The notes beneath the pieces are model-generated. The model saw nothing but the letters and a program-made list of their open reading frames with translations. It ran no database searches and had not been told where the DNA came from. DNA of 12,469 nt from Capsulimonas sp. (lineage in GTDB: Bacteria; Armatimonadota; Armatimonadia; Armatimonadales; Capsulimonadaceae): assembly GCA_025963815.1 (NCBI GenBank), contig JAOQAA010000400.1, positions 1 to 12,469 on the forward strand. The letters are read 5' to 3'. A program made the translations under genes and the position numbers. Below are positions 6,728 through 12,469 of the stretch, piece by piece (positions within the stretch are counted from its first letter, which is position 1; each line of letters starts with the position of its first letter).

Positions 6728-7258
6728 CTATTTTGTCTTTTGGCCGCCAACGGGATGAGTCTTATGCATTCCTGTATGTCCCGCCTGACTCGGCTGAGCA
6801 ACCCGAATAGCAATGCCATGGGCAGTTTTCATTACTTCAATGGCTTGCGGCATATTTTCCATGACGCCCTTGGATGTCTTATGCAGCTGGGTATCTTGCT
6901 TCACCGCGCCATCCGGTCGCAGCGCTGTTAGTCGTATTCCATCCGCTTTCGCCAAGAGCACCAGGTTCTGACCGGAAAGGCCATGGTCCACGCCCTGAGC
7001 CATTACGTAAGATACGCCCGAGATCGCGCCGACAATCATGACGGCGCTAACCGTCGTCCATTTCAACTTCGTCATAAACATGCTTCTAATTACCTCCGAG
7101 GTGAGTTGGTGCACCGAAGTGACGACGGTAATTCCCGCGCCGGACAGAGTATTTCGCGAGATCGAATTCAGCATGAGAATACGTCGCGCATCGAATGACG
7201 CCGGGACTACGATCCCAGCGATCAAAAGCGTGACGGCAGCCGGAATTTCATGGCTCAA
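6728..7258 (-). CDS. C-terminal half of a frameshifted ECF sigma factor: membrane anchor and short tail
   Basis: This frame continues the sigma gene that starts at 7770. Bases upstream of 7258 in the same frame still encode the end of region 4 (SEDAARKRVSRGLEKLRAYLL), so the TTG at 7258 is not a natural start. Visible are a hydrophobic segment (AAVTLLIAGIVVPASF), the conserved VHQLTSEVIRSM linker, a membrane or signal-like segment MTKLKWTTVSAVMIVGAISG, then about 70 unrecognised polar residues with His and Lys near the end. GGAGG at 7097-7093 precedes ATG 7081 by 11 nt, as in both paralogues, so the anchor plus tail (about 117 residues) could be made alone. The stop is TAG at 6730-6728. Confidence 0.55.
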   Translation of the reverse strand: MSHEIPAAVTLLIAGIVVPASFDARRILMLNSISRNTLSGAGITVVTSVHQLTSEVIRSMFMTKLKWTTVSAVMIVGAISGVSYVMAQGVDHGLSGQNLVLLAKADGIRLTALRPDGAVKQDTQLHKTSKGVMENMPQAIEVMKTAHGIAIRVAQPSQAGHTGMHKTHPVGGQKTK

Positions 7259-7770
7259 GAGGTAAGCCCGAAGCTTCTCCAGTCCACGTGAAACCCGCTT
7301 GCGCGCCGCGTCTTCCGAACACCCAGCGCTTCCCCAACTTCGGCCAGCGACATCTGCTGGTAGAAACGCAGAAGAAGAGCCTCCCGATCCGCCTCACGAA
7401 GCGCGCCAAGCGCATCGTTCAGCATCTGGACATCGTTCCCATCCACATCGCTCGCCGGCACGGCGTCGCGGTGCATGATCTCCAATTCCGCCTGCAGTCG
7501 GCTGCGCTGCAGATCCGTGCGGCGCGCATGCTTGGCGACATACTTTGCCGTACGATACAGCCAGATCGACAGCGATGCGCCGCGCTGAAGTGGCGGCTTG
7601 CGCGCCAGCACCAGGAATACGGCTTGCGTCGCATCTTCCGCCGCCTGCGCGTTTTGGAGTTCCGCATAGCACACGGAGTAAACGAGTTTGATGTAGCGAG
7701 AGACAAGCTGAGCGAAGGCCGCTTCCGAGCAATCCTCCCGAAACCTGCGTATGAGATACCAGTCCGTCAA
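7255..7770 (-). CDS. N-terminal half of a frameshifted ECF sigma factor
   Basis: The start is TTG 7770, with GGAGG 8 nt upstream and an in-frame stop a few codons before it. It gives 171 residues and is about as close to the intact paralogue as a recent duplicate: MTDWYLIRRF, FAQLVSRYIKLVYSVCYAEL, AEDATQAVFLVLARK, then region 4 with ALREADREALLLRFYQQM and LAEVGEALG. After GV at 7318 the frame goes wrong (RKTRRASGFHV) where the paralogue has SEDAARKRIARG; adding one base restores SEDAARKRVSRGLEKLRAYLL. The recognition helix is therefore lost and the product should not bind DNA at -35. It forms one broken gene with 6728-7258. A sequencing error is possible, since the missing base is in a T run (GTTTC in the intact copy, GTTC here). 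Confidence 0.65.
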   Translation of the reverse strand: MTDWYLIRRFREDCSEAAFAQLVSRYIKLVYSVCYAELQNAQAAEDATQAVFLVLARKPPLQRGASLSIWLYRTAKYVAKHARRTDLQRSRLQAELEIMHRDAVPASDVDGNDVQMLNDALGALREADREALLLRFYQQMSLAEVGEALGVRKTRRASGFHVDWRSFGLTS

Positions 7771-7805
7771 TTTCGACGCCTCCGCTCAATAATGCCATGG
7801 AAACT

Positions 7806-7818
7806 CGAAAACCGGACA
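7806..7818 (-). promoter_or_regulatory. Conserved TGTCCGGTTTTCG element upstream of the frameshifted sigma gene
   Basis: Identical 13 bases on the minus strand to 5791-5803 and the same 35-base distance to the TTG start (7770). It is preceded by GAAATTTT, as in the decayed copy near 6491. The intervening leader differs between copies, apart from the ribosome binding site and the bases next to the start. Confidence 0.5.
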
Positions 7819-7836
7819 AAAATTTCGAAGACAGTT

Positions 7837-7950
7837 TTATCGTTCTGGTCTGATGAGCTGCACATCGCCATTGGCGTACGCCGCATAACACCAGCCATTC
7901 CGTTGAGAATACGACTCATAAATCAGAATCATCTCGGATTTGTCTATCAT
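7837..7950 (-). CDS. Possible 37-aa small protein of unknown function
   Basis: On the minus strand GGGAGG is followed after 8 nt by ATG 7950, opening 37 codons to TAA 7839-7837. The peptide begins MIDKSEMILIYESYSQRNGW and ends CYAAYANGDVQLIRPER. It is acidic at the front and aromatic-rich (four Tyr, one Trp), with no signal peptide or membrane segment. Amino-acid use looks protein-like, and the ribosome binding site is the strongest in this intergenic region. It ends 66 bases before the frameshifted sigma gene on the same strand and is divergent from the SGNH hydrolase. I do not recognise the family. It could also be the end of a degraded larger gene. Confidence 0.45.
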   Translation of the reverse strand: MIDKSEMILIYESYSQRNGWCYAAYANGDVQLIRPER

Positions 7951-7998
7951 GCATCGCTCCTCCCTCAATGTTCACGATAACATTTCTGTAAAAACACC

Positions 7999-8027
7999 TT
8001 GAATCACGAAAGCATTCGTGATATGAT
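7999..8027 (+). promoter_or_regulatory. Sigma-70-type promoter of the SGNH hydrolase
   Basis: TTGAAT (7999-8004), a 17-base spacer and TATGAT (8022-8027) give a near-consensus -35/-10 pair, which puts the transcript start about 25 bases before the hydrolase ATG at 8060. The spacer is filled by a palindrome, which suggests repression. Confidence 0.65.
8003..8022 (+). promoter_or_regulatory. Palindromic operator candidate inside the promoter spacer
   Basis: ATCACGAA (8003-8010) and TTCGTGAT (8015-8022) are perfect inverted half-sites around AGCA. They overlap the ends of both promoter boxes, as expected for a repressor that blocks polymerase. A third half-site, TCACGA, lies at 7972-7977, 32 bases upstream of the one at 8004-8009. 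No regulator gene is seen next to it. A short RNA hairpin is unlikely because the expected transcript start is downstream. Confidence 0.5.
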
Positions 8028-8059
8028 GGGGAGCATTGGATTTCAAGGAGAGTGAACTC

Positions 8060-9805
8060 ATGACTCACGGATCGATGATATGGACAATCGGCGCTATTTC
8101 CTTGCTCGCCGCCGGAGCGGCTGGCGCGCAGGGAAATGGCGCTTTTGCGCTGCATGACGGCGACCGGGTGGTGTTCTACGGCGACAGCATCACGGATCAG
8201 CGTCTTTACACGACCATCACGGAAACCTATATCGCAACGCGATTCCCGGAGATGAATATCGACTTCACACATTCGGGATGGGGCGGAGATCGAGTGTCCG
8301 GCGGCGGCGGCGGTCCGATCGACCTGCGTTTGCAGCGGGACGTATTCCCCTACAAACCGACCGTGATGACGATCATGCTCGGCATGAACGACGCCGCCTA
8401 TAAAGCCTTCGACCAGGGGATTTTTGACACGTACTCCAATGGCTATAAGCACATTCTGGACAGCGTCAAGACCAATGATCCCGGCGTGCGTTACACGCTG
8501 ATCGTCCCCTCGCCGTATGACGACACGACCCGCAACGCCAACTTCGACGGCGGATACAACTCCGTCCTGCTCAAGTACGGAGATTTCATCAAGAGCCTCG
8601 CTCCGGCCTACGGCGCGACAGTTGCCGACTTCAATACGCCTGTCGTGGCGATGCTGCAAAAGGCGAAGGCGACCGACGCCGATCTGTCCCAAAAGATCAT
8701 TCCAGACCGCGTCCATCCCGGCTACTCAGGACACCTGATTATGGCCGAAGCCCTGCTCAAATCGTGGAACGCGCCATCAATCGTCACCAAAGTGCAGATC
8801 GACGCCAAGGGAAAGAAGGTCGTGACCGCCGACAATACCAAGGTTTCCGATCTAAAGACAGGGATGGTTATCTCGTGGACGCAGAACGACAACGCGCTGC
8901 CGATGCCGCTAGACACCAATGACGCCGCCACCGCCCTTTCCTTGAAATCCTCGGACTTCATGCAGGCGCTGAACCAGGAGCCGCTGCAAGTGACGGGGCT
9001 CAAGGACGGCAGCTATACTCTGACAATCGACGGAACTGAAGTCGGCGACCTCAGCGCGCAGGACCTTGCGGCGGGCGTCAACCTCGCCACTCTTCCAACC
9101 CCGATGCTGAGCCAGGCCATGGATGTGCGCAAGCTCACCCTGCAGCACGACGATCAGCACTTCCATAAGTGGCGCGACATCCAGGTTCCGGGGCAAACCA
9201 ACAAAAACGCCGCGATGCAGAAGGCGCTTCCCGCTTATCTCGCCGCGCTAGACAGCGAAGAAGCTGACACCGTCGCCGCTCGTCATGACGCCGCGCAGCC
9301 CAAGCCCCACCATTACGCGCTCACGCTCGCGGCGCCCGAACCCGATCCCGCGCTGGCGCTGAAGCCCCTGAACGGCCTGAATCTCGCTGTCGGCAAGAGC
9401 TATACGGCAAGCGATCCAAATGTCTATAATTACGGGATCGGCGCACTCACCGACGGCTCCTGGGTTCCCGACGGTCACACCTTCGCCACCGGCGACAACG
9501 CCGCCTTCCCCAAGACAGTCACTGTCGATCTCGGCAGCGCCCAGAAAATCGGTACGGTCATTATCGGCGTCCCGCCCTTCGGCTCCACCAAAACCGTACG
9601 CGTCTCGGTCAGCGCCGACGGTCAGAAGTTCACCGGTGTCGGAAAAGCCACGTTCTCACTGCACAAGGAAGAAAAGCATCGCTTCAGTTTCCCTGGAACG
9701 TCCGCACGCTACGTACGGCTAACTTATGTCGATCACTATTCCGAGGAAGCTGGCTACTCGGCGAATTTCGGTTTCACCACGGAACTCGAAGTCTACGCAC
9801 CGTAA
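8060..9805 (+). CDS. Secreted SGNH/GDSL hydrolase with C-terminal discoidin-like (F5/8 type C) domain
   Basis: A 581-residue protein from ATG 8060, with AAGGAG 9 nt upstream; an in-frame TTG at 8036 would run through that site. Residues 1-23 are a signal peptide (hydrophobic IWTIGAISLLAAGAAGA). The SGNH esterase domain spans about 30-235: block I GDSIT with S43, block II near HSGWGGDRVS, block III GMND with G108 and N110, and block V DRVHPG with D216 and H219. The catalytic triad is complete. A middle region (about 240-435) includes the HFHKWRDIQVPGQTN segment seen in related planctomycete-type enzymes. Residues about 438-581 form a galactose-binding-like beta-sandwich (NLAVGKSYTASDP, ALTDGSW, TVTVDLGSAQKIGTVII, RYVRLTYVD). 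It is likely a carbohydrate esterase (deacetylase) acting on polysaccharide outside the cell; the substrate is inferred from the binding module. Single gene with its own promoter. Confidence 0.85.
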   Translation: MTHGSMIWTIGAISLLAAGAAGAQGNGAFALHDGDRVVFYGDSITDQRLYTTITETYIATRFPEMNIDFTHSGWGGDRVSGGGGGPIDLRLQRDVFPYKPTVMTIMLGMNDAAYKAFDQGIFDTYSNGYKHILDSVKTNDPGVRYTLIVPSPYDDTTRNANFDGGYNSVLLKYGDFIKSLAPAYGATVADFNTPVVAMLQKAKATDADLSQKIIPDRVHPGYSGHLIMAEALLKSWNAPSIVTKVQIDAKGKKVVTADNTKVSDLKTGMVISWTQNDNALPMPLDTNDAATALSLKSSDFMQALNQEPLQVTGLKDGSYTLTIDGTEVGDLSAQDLAAGVNLATLPTPMLSQAMDVRKLTLQHDDQHFHKWRDIQVPGQTNKNAAMQKALPAYLAALDSEEADTVAARHDAAQPKPHHYALTLAAPEPDPALALKPLNGLNLAVGKSYTASDPNVYNYGIGALTDGSWVPDGHTFATGDNAAFPKTVTVDLGSAQKIGTVIIGVPPFGSTKTVRVSVSADGQKFTGVGKATFSLHKEEKHRFSFPGTSARYVRLTYVDHYSEEAGYSANFGFTTELEVYAP

Positions 9806-9840
9806 GCACGGAACTACGTCGAAGCGGCGGCGGATCATAC

Positions 9841-10368
9841 TCACCCCGCTTCGGCCTCTTTAATCGCCGCCAGCAGAGTCTCAAAGTCGTATGTGTCGTC
9901 GTGCCGCAGCCCGTTGATATAGAACGTGGGCGTTCCCTGCACAAGACTGCTTCGGCCGCTGGCGAGATCGTCGCTCACACGGCCGGCGTACACATGCTCG
10001 CTTGTGTCGTGGGCAAACTTCTCGACATCGAGACCGAGGTCCTCAGAGAACTGGGCTAAGCTTGCTTCGTCCAGGTCTTCCTGGTTCTCAAAGATCGTAT
10101 CGTGCATCGTCCAGAACTGTCCCTGCGCGCCGGCCGCCTCCGCCGCTTCGGCGGCGACTTGCGCATAGGGATGGATGTCATTCAGCGGAAAATTCCGATA
10201 GACAAAGCGCAGGCGCTTCCCCAATTCCTTCTGCAAATCTTTCACGATCAGGTACGCCCGAGCGCAGTCTGGGCACTCGAAATCTCCGAACTCCAACAGC
10301 GTCACCGACGCGTCGTCCGGCCCGTCTCGATGGTCCCGCGTGGTCACGGGCGGCGTCAATTCCGGCAT
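9841..10368 (-). CDS. DsbA-family thioredoxin-like protein, cytosolic
   Basis: 175 residues from ATG 10368, with GGAG 8 nt upstream. The frame is open to 10440 but has no better site there. The thioredoxin fold is clear: VTLLEFGDFECPDCARAY with the redox pair C32-P-D-C35, the strand LRFVYRNFPL, a helical insertion (AAEAAGAQGQFWTMHDTIFENQ), and the cis-proline loop GTPTFYING with P147. It matches the thioredoxin_4 type of DsbA-like proteins, often annotated as disulfide oxidoreductases or NhaA-associated domains. There is no signal peptide, so it probably works in the cytosol as a thiol reductase or in stress defence. It is convergent with the SGNH hydrolase (35 bases between stops) and appears to be a single gene. 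Confidence 0.85.
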   Translation of the reverse strand: MPELTPPVTTRDHRDGPDDASVTLLEFGDFECPDCARAYLIVKDLQKELGKRLRFVYRNFPLNDIHPYAQVAAEAAEAAGAQGQFWTMHDTIFENQEDLDEASLAQFSEDLGLDVEKFAHDTSEHVYAGRVSDDLASGRSSLVQGTPTFYINGLRHDDTYDFETLLAAIKEAEAG

Positions 10369-10512
10369 GATATTTTCTCCTGATCTTTCGCGCAAGGCGC
10401 TTTGAGAAACTTGTACCCGGCCCTGCATATTCGTGAACATGAATGATCCAGGAGTTTCCTAAGGAGAAAGCAAATCCATCCACGCAGCCAAACGTGACAC
10501 ATGCAAGAAAAG

Positions 10513-10552
10513 CGCCCTGACCATGAAGGAGTATTCCTTCATGGTCAGGGCG
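10513..10552 (-). terminator. Strong intrinsic terminator of the Ig-repeat gene
   Basis: An 18-bp perfect stem (10513-10530 with 10535-10552) with a 4-nt loop. On the minus strand it is followed by CTTTTCTTG, giving a standard stem plus U-tract. It lies about 90 bases past the stop of the repeat protein. Confidence 0.8.
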
Positions 10553-10583
10553 TCAAAAGTGATCAGCAGCAACTGTGCAATAT

Positions 10584-10613
10584 GCCTGTGGAGCGATTCG
10601 CTGCTCCACAGGC
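10584..10613 (-). repeat. Second hairpin downstream of the Ig-repeat gene
   Basis: GCCTGTGGAGC (10584-10594) pairs perfectly with GCTCCACAGGC (10603-10613) around an 8-nt loop. It lies 29 bases after the stop codon and before the terminator at 10513-10552. It lacks a U-tract and may stabilise the mRNA 3' end or act as a first, weak terminator. Confidence 0.55.
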
Positions 10614-10642
10614 TGCGTAACATCAGAATGAACGGCGCTGGC

Positions 10643-12469
10643 TTAGCCTGTGGCGATGTTGCCATAAGCGTCTTTGGCGGTGGCCATCAGGCTAAATTCT
10701 GATCCAGCCTTCACCGTGACGGGAGCGCTCATTAGGAGGCGTGTCGCCACAGCGGCGTTGACCATGACCGCGGCGCTTCCTGTAATGGCGCTATTGACCG
10801 TATCTGTCGCGGCGATCGTTGGCCGGCCAGTCGTCTTGAGCGTAACTTGAAATGTGCCCACACCGTTCGTCAGTGTCGCGTCTGCGGCCAAGATCGCAGA
10901 TCTGTCCGAGCTGGTGAGGTGAACCGTGCCGGCATAACCCGTCACCGTGTTGCCAAGCGCATCTTTGGCCGTGACTGTGACATTGAACGCCCCACCCACC
11001 GGCGTCGAGCTTGGCGCACTGAGTACGAAACGAGCGGCCGGTCCCGCCGTCGCTGTAATCGCAACGGCTCCTGTGATGGCGCTATTGACCGTATCTGTTG
11101 CGGTGATCGTTGGCCGGCCAGTCGTTCTGAGAATGACGCGGAAAGTTCCAACACCGTTCGTCTGCATCGCGTCCGCAGGCAAGATCGCCGCTGTATCTGA
11201 ACTCGTGAGATGGACCGTGCCGGCGTAACCTGTCGCCGTGTTGCCAAGCGCATCTTTGGCCGTGACTGTGACATTGAACACCGCCCCCACCTGCGTCGGG
11301 TTTGGCGCAGTGAGTACGAAACGCGCGGCCGGTCCCGCCGTAGCGGTGATCGCGACGGCTCCTGTAATGGCGCTATTGACGGTGTCGGTCGCGGTGATCG
11401 TTGGCCGGCCAGTCGTTCTGAGAATGACGCGGAAAGTTCCAACACCGTTCGTCAGCGCTGCGTCCGCAGGCAAGATCGCCGCTGTATCTGAACTCGTGAG
11501 ATGGACCGTGCCGGCGTAACCCGTCACCGTGTTGCCAAGCGCGTCTTTGGCCATGACGGTAACATTGAACACCCCTCCCACCTGCGTTGAGCTTGGCGCA
11601 GTGAGTACGAAACGCACGGCTGGTCCCGCCGTAACTGTGATCGCGGCGGTTCCTGTGATGGCGCTATTGACCGTATCTGTTGCGGTGATTGTTTGACCGC
11701 CCGCTGTTCTGAAAAGGATGCGGAAAGTTCCAACGCCATTGGTCAGCGTCGCGTCCGCGGGCAAGATCGCCACTGTGTCTGAACTCGTGAGGTGGACTGT
11801 GCCGGCGTAACCCGTCGCCGTGTTGCCGTATGCGTCCTTGGCGGTCACCGTGATGTTGTACGCCGACCCCGCCCTCATCGTACTTAGCGCGCTCACGGCG
11901 AAATGGTTCGCCGCGCCTGCGCCAACCACAATCGCGCCGCTGGTTCCCGTAATCGAACTGGTCACTGTGTCCGTGGCAGTGACAGTTTGACTGCCAGCGG
12001 TCTTGAGCGTGACACTGAATGTGCCCACGCCATTGGTGAGTGTGGAGTCGGCGGGCAGGACCGCCGCGCCATCACTGCTGGTAAAGTGCGCGGTTCCCGC
12101 GTAACTTGTATCCGTGTTGCCGTACGTATCTTTGGCGGTTACGGTCACATTGAAAGACGAGCCAGCTGTCGCTGAGCTGGGCGCGCTCACGACGAAATGG
12201 TCCGCCGCGTCTGCGCCGACCACGATAGCGCCGCTGGTTCCCGTAATCGAACTGGTCACTGTGTCCGTGGCGGTGACAGTCTGACTGCCAGCGGTCGTAA
12301 GAGTGACGCTGAACGTGCCGACGCCGTTGGTCAATGTCGCGTCGGCTGGAAGCGTAGCCGCTCCGTCAGTGCTGGTAAAGTGCGCGGTTCCCGCGTAACT
12401 TGTATCTGTGTTGCCATAGAGATCCACAGCGGTAACGGAGAAGTTAAATGGGGAGCCAGCTGTCGCCGA
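10643..12469 (-). CDS. Large tandem Ig-like repeat protein, C-terminal part (5' end outside window)
   Basis: The frame is open to the right edge, so the GTG at 12427 is internal; 608 residues are visible. They consist of six repeats of 97-98 residues (the first nearly whole) and a seventh cut short. Each runs SAPSS-x-x-x-GxxFNVTVTAKD, a YGNT-x-T-x-YAGT strand, TSSD, LPAD-x-x-LTNGVGTF, a T-x-TATDTV strand and SAITG or SSITG. This is a bacterial Ig-like (invasin/filamin-type) beta-sandwich repeat common in very long surface adhesins. It has no cysteines and is rich in Thr, Ala and Gly. Repeats 1-2 form one subtype (TSYAGTAHFTS), 3-6 another (TGYAGTVHLTS). The protein ends at KDAYGNIATG in the middle of a repeat with no sorting signal, so it is either truncated or anchored by its N-terminal part. 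Confidence 0.75.
   Translation of the reverse strand, partial: SATAGSPFNFSVTAVDLYGNTDTSYAGTAHFTSTDGAATLPADATLTNGVGTFSVTLTTAGSQTVTATDTVTSSITGTSGAIVVGADAADHFVVSAPSSATAGSSFNVTVTAKDTYGNTDTSYAGTAHFTSSDGAAVLPADSTLTNGVGTFSVTLKTAGSQTVTATDTVTSSITGTSGAIVVGAGAANHFAVSALSTMRAGSAYNITVTAKDAYGNTATGYAGTVHLTSSDTVAILPADATLTNGVGTFRILFRTAGGQTITATDTVNSAITGTAAITVTAGPAVRFVLTAPSSTQVGGVFNVTVMAKDALGNTVTGYAGTVHLTSSDTAAILPADAALTNGVGTFRVILRTTGRPTITATDTVNSAITGAVAITATAGPAARFVLTAPNPTQVGAVFNVTVTAKDALGNTATGYAGTVHLTSSDTAAILPADAMQTNGVGTFRVILRTTGRPTITATDTVNSAITGAVAITATAGPAARFVLSAPSSTPVGGAFNVTVTAKDALGNTVTGYAGTVHLTSSDRSAILAADATLTNGVGTFQVTLKTTGRPTIAATDTVNSAITGSAAVMVNAAVATRLLMSAPVTVKAGSEFSLMATAKDAYGNIATG
10643..12469 (-). repeat. Tandem 291-294 bp DNA repeat array inside the Ig-repeat gene
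   Basis: The coding repeats are also conserved at DNA level. The two units around 11100-11230 and 11391-11521 share identical runs of 63 bases (11100-11162 with 11391-11453) and 62 bases (11169-11230 with 11460-11521) at an offset of exactly 291. Units nearer the right edge (11930-12469) form a second similar pair. This indicates recent duplication or gene conversion between neighbours. Confidence 0.8.

Noticed and set aside
8036..8059. Upstream TTG start for the SGNH hydrolase (589 aa)
   Set aside because: The AAGGAG ribosome binding site lies within this stretch and points to ATG 8060, which also gives a clean signal peptide.
7916..8716. 266-aa open frame on the minus strand
   Set aside because: It lies antisense to the well-supported SGNH hydrolase with its catalytic motifs, and its composition (Val/Arg/Gly-rich, no motif) is that of a shadow frame.
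10369..10440. 24-residue N-terminal extension of the DsbA-like protein
   Set aside because: The GGAG at 10380-10377 with 8-nt spacing fits ATG 10368, and the extension has no family match or signal peptide.
10643..12469. CRISPR array or transposon as explanation of the repeats
   Set aside because: Units are about 291-294 bases, contiguous, in frame and coding for Ig-like domains, with no spacers, terminal inverted repeats or transposase.
1..12469. tRNA, rRNA, riboswitch or insertion sequence
   Set aside because: I looked for cloverleaf-like ends, conserved rRNA stretches, riboswitch leaders and transposase motifs and saw none; subtle ones could be missed without a covariance search.

Overview
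The window is a GC-rich bacterial chromosome segment. A GH106-type rhamnosidase end, an SGNH hydrolase carrying a discoidin domain, membrane-anchored ECF sigma factors in several paralogous copies, and long Ig-like repeat proteins together suggest a saprophytic bacterium of the Armatimonadota/Planctomycetota kind. Armatimonadota (Capsulimonas-like) is my guess from the style of the sigma factors; it is inference, not shown by the sequence.

Layout. (1) 1-820: the 3' end of a glycoside hydrolase, a strong hairpin terminator, and a 26-residue orphan signal-peptide ORF. (2) 911-4103, plus strand: an 804-residue eCIS-type DUF4157 protein with an HELTH motif, then a class III (SIRT5/CobB-like) sirtuin whose ribosome binding site lies in the arm of an intergenic hairpin. 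(3) 4070-7830, minus strand: three paralogous ECF sigma/membrane-anchor genes in a row. The one at 4184-5755 is intact and ends in a long coiled coil. The middle one (5826-6503) has lost both sigma domains but keeps the anchor and an LprI/DUF1311-like domain. The third (6728-7770) is split by a one-base frameshift inside sigma region 4. All three keep an upstream TGTCCG-type element and an internal GGAGG exactly 11 nt before an ATG that opens the membrane segment. Hairpins with UUCG tetraloops lie beyond the 3' ends of the first and third copies. (4) 7837-8027: a possible 37-aa minus-strand gene and, divergently, a near-consensus promoter with a palindrome in its spacer. (5) 8060-9805: a secreted SGNH hydrolase with a discoidin-like domain. 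(6) 9841-10368, minus strand: a cytosolic DsbA-like protein. (7) 10513-12469, minus strand: a long protein of about 97-residue Ig-like repeats, open at the right edge, which stops in the middle of a repeat and is followed by two strong hairpins.

The most interesting part is the sigma-factor cluster. The promoter element, sigma module and anchor are shared while the exported C-terminal domains differ completely (coiled coil, LprI-like, short tail). This looks like a family that duplicates and exchanges its outer domain, and the conserved internal start could make the exported part as a separate protein. No complete operon for a pathway is visible; most other genes are single units.
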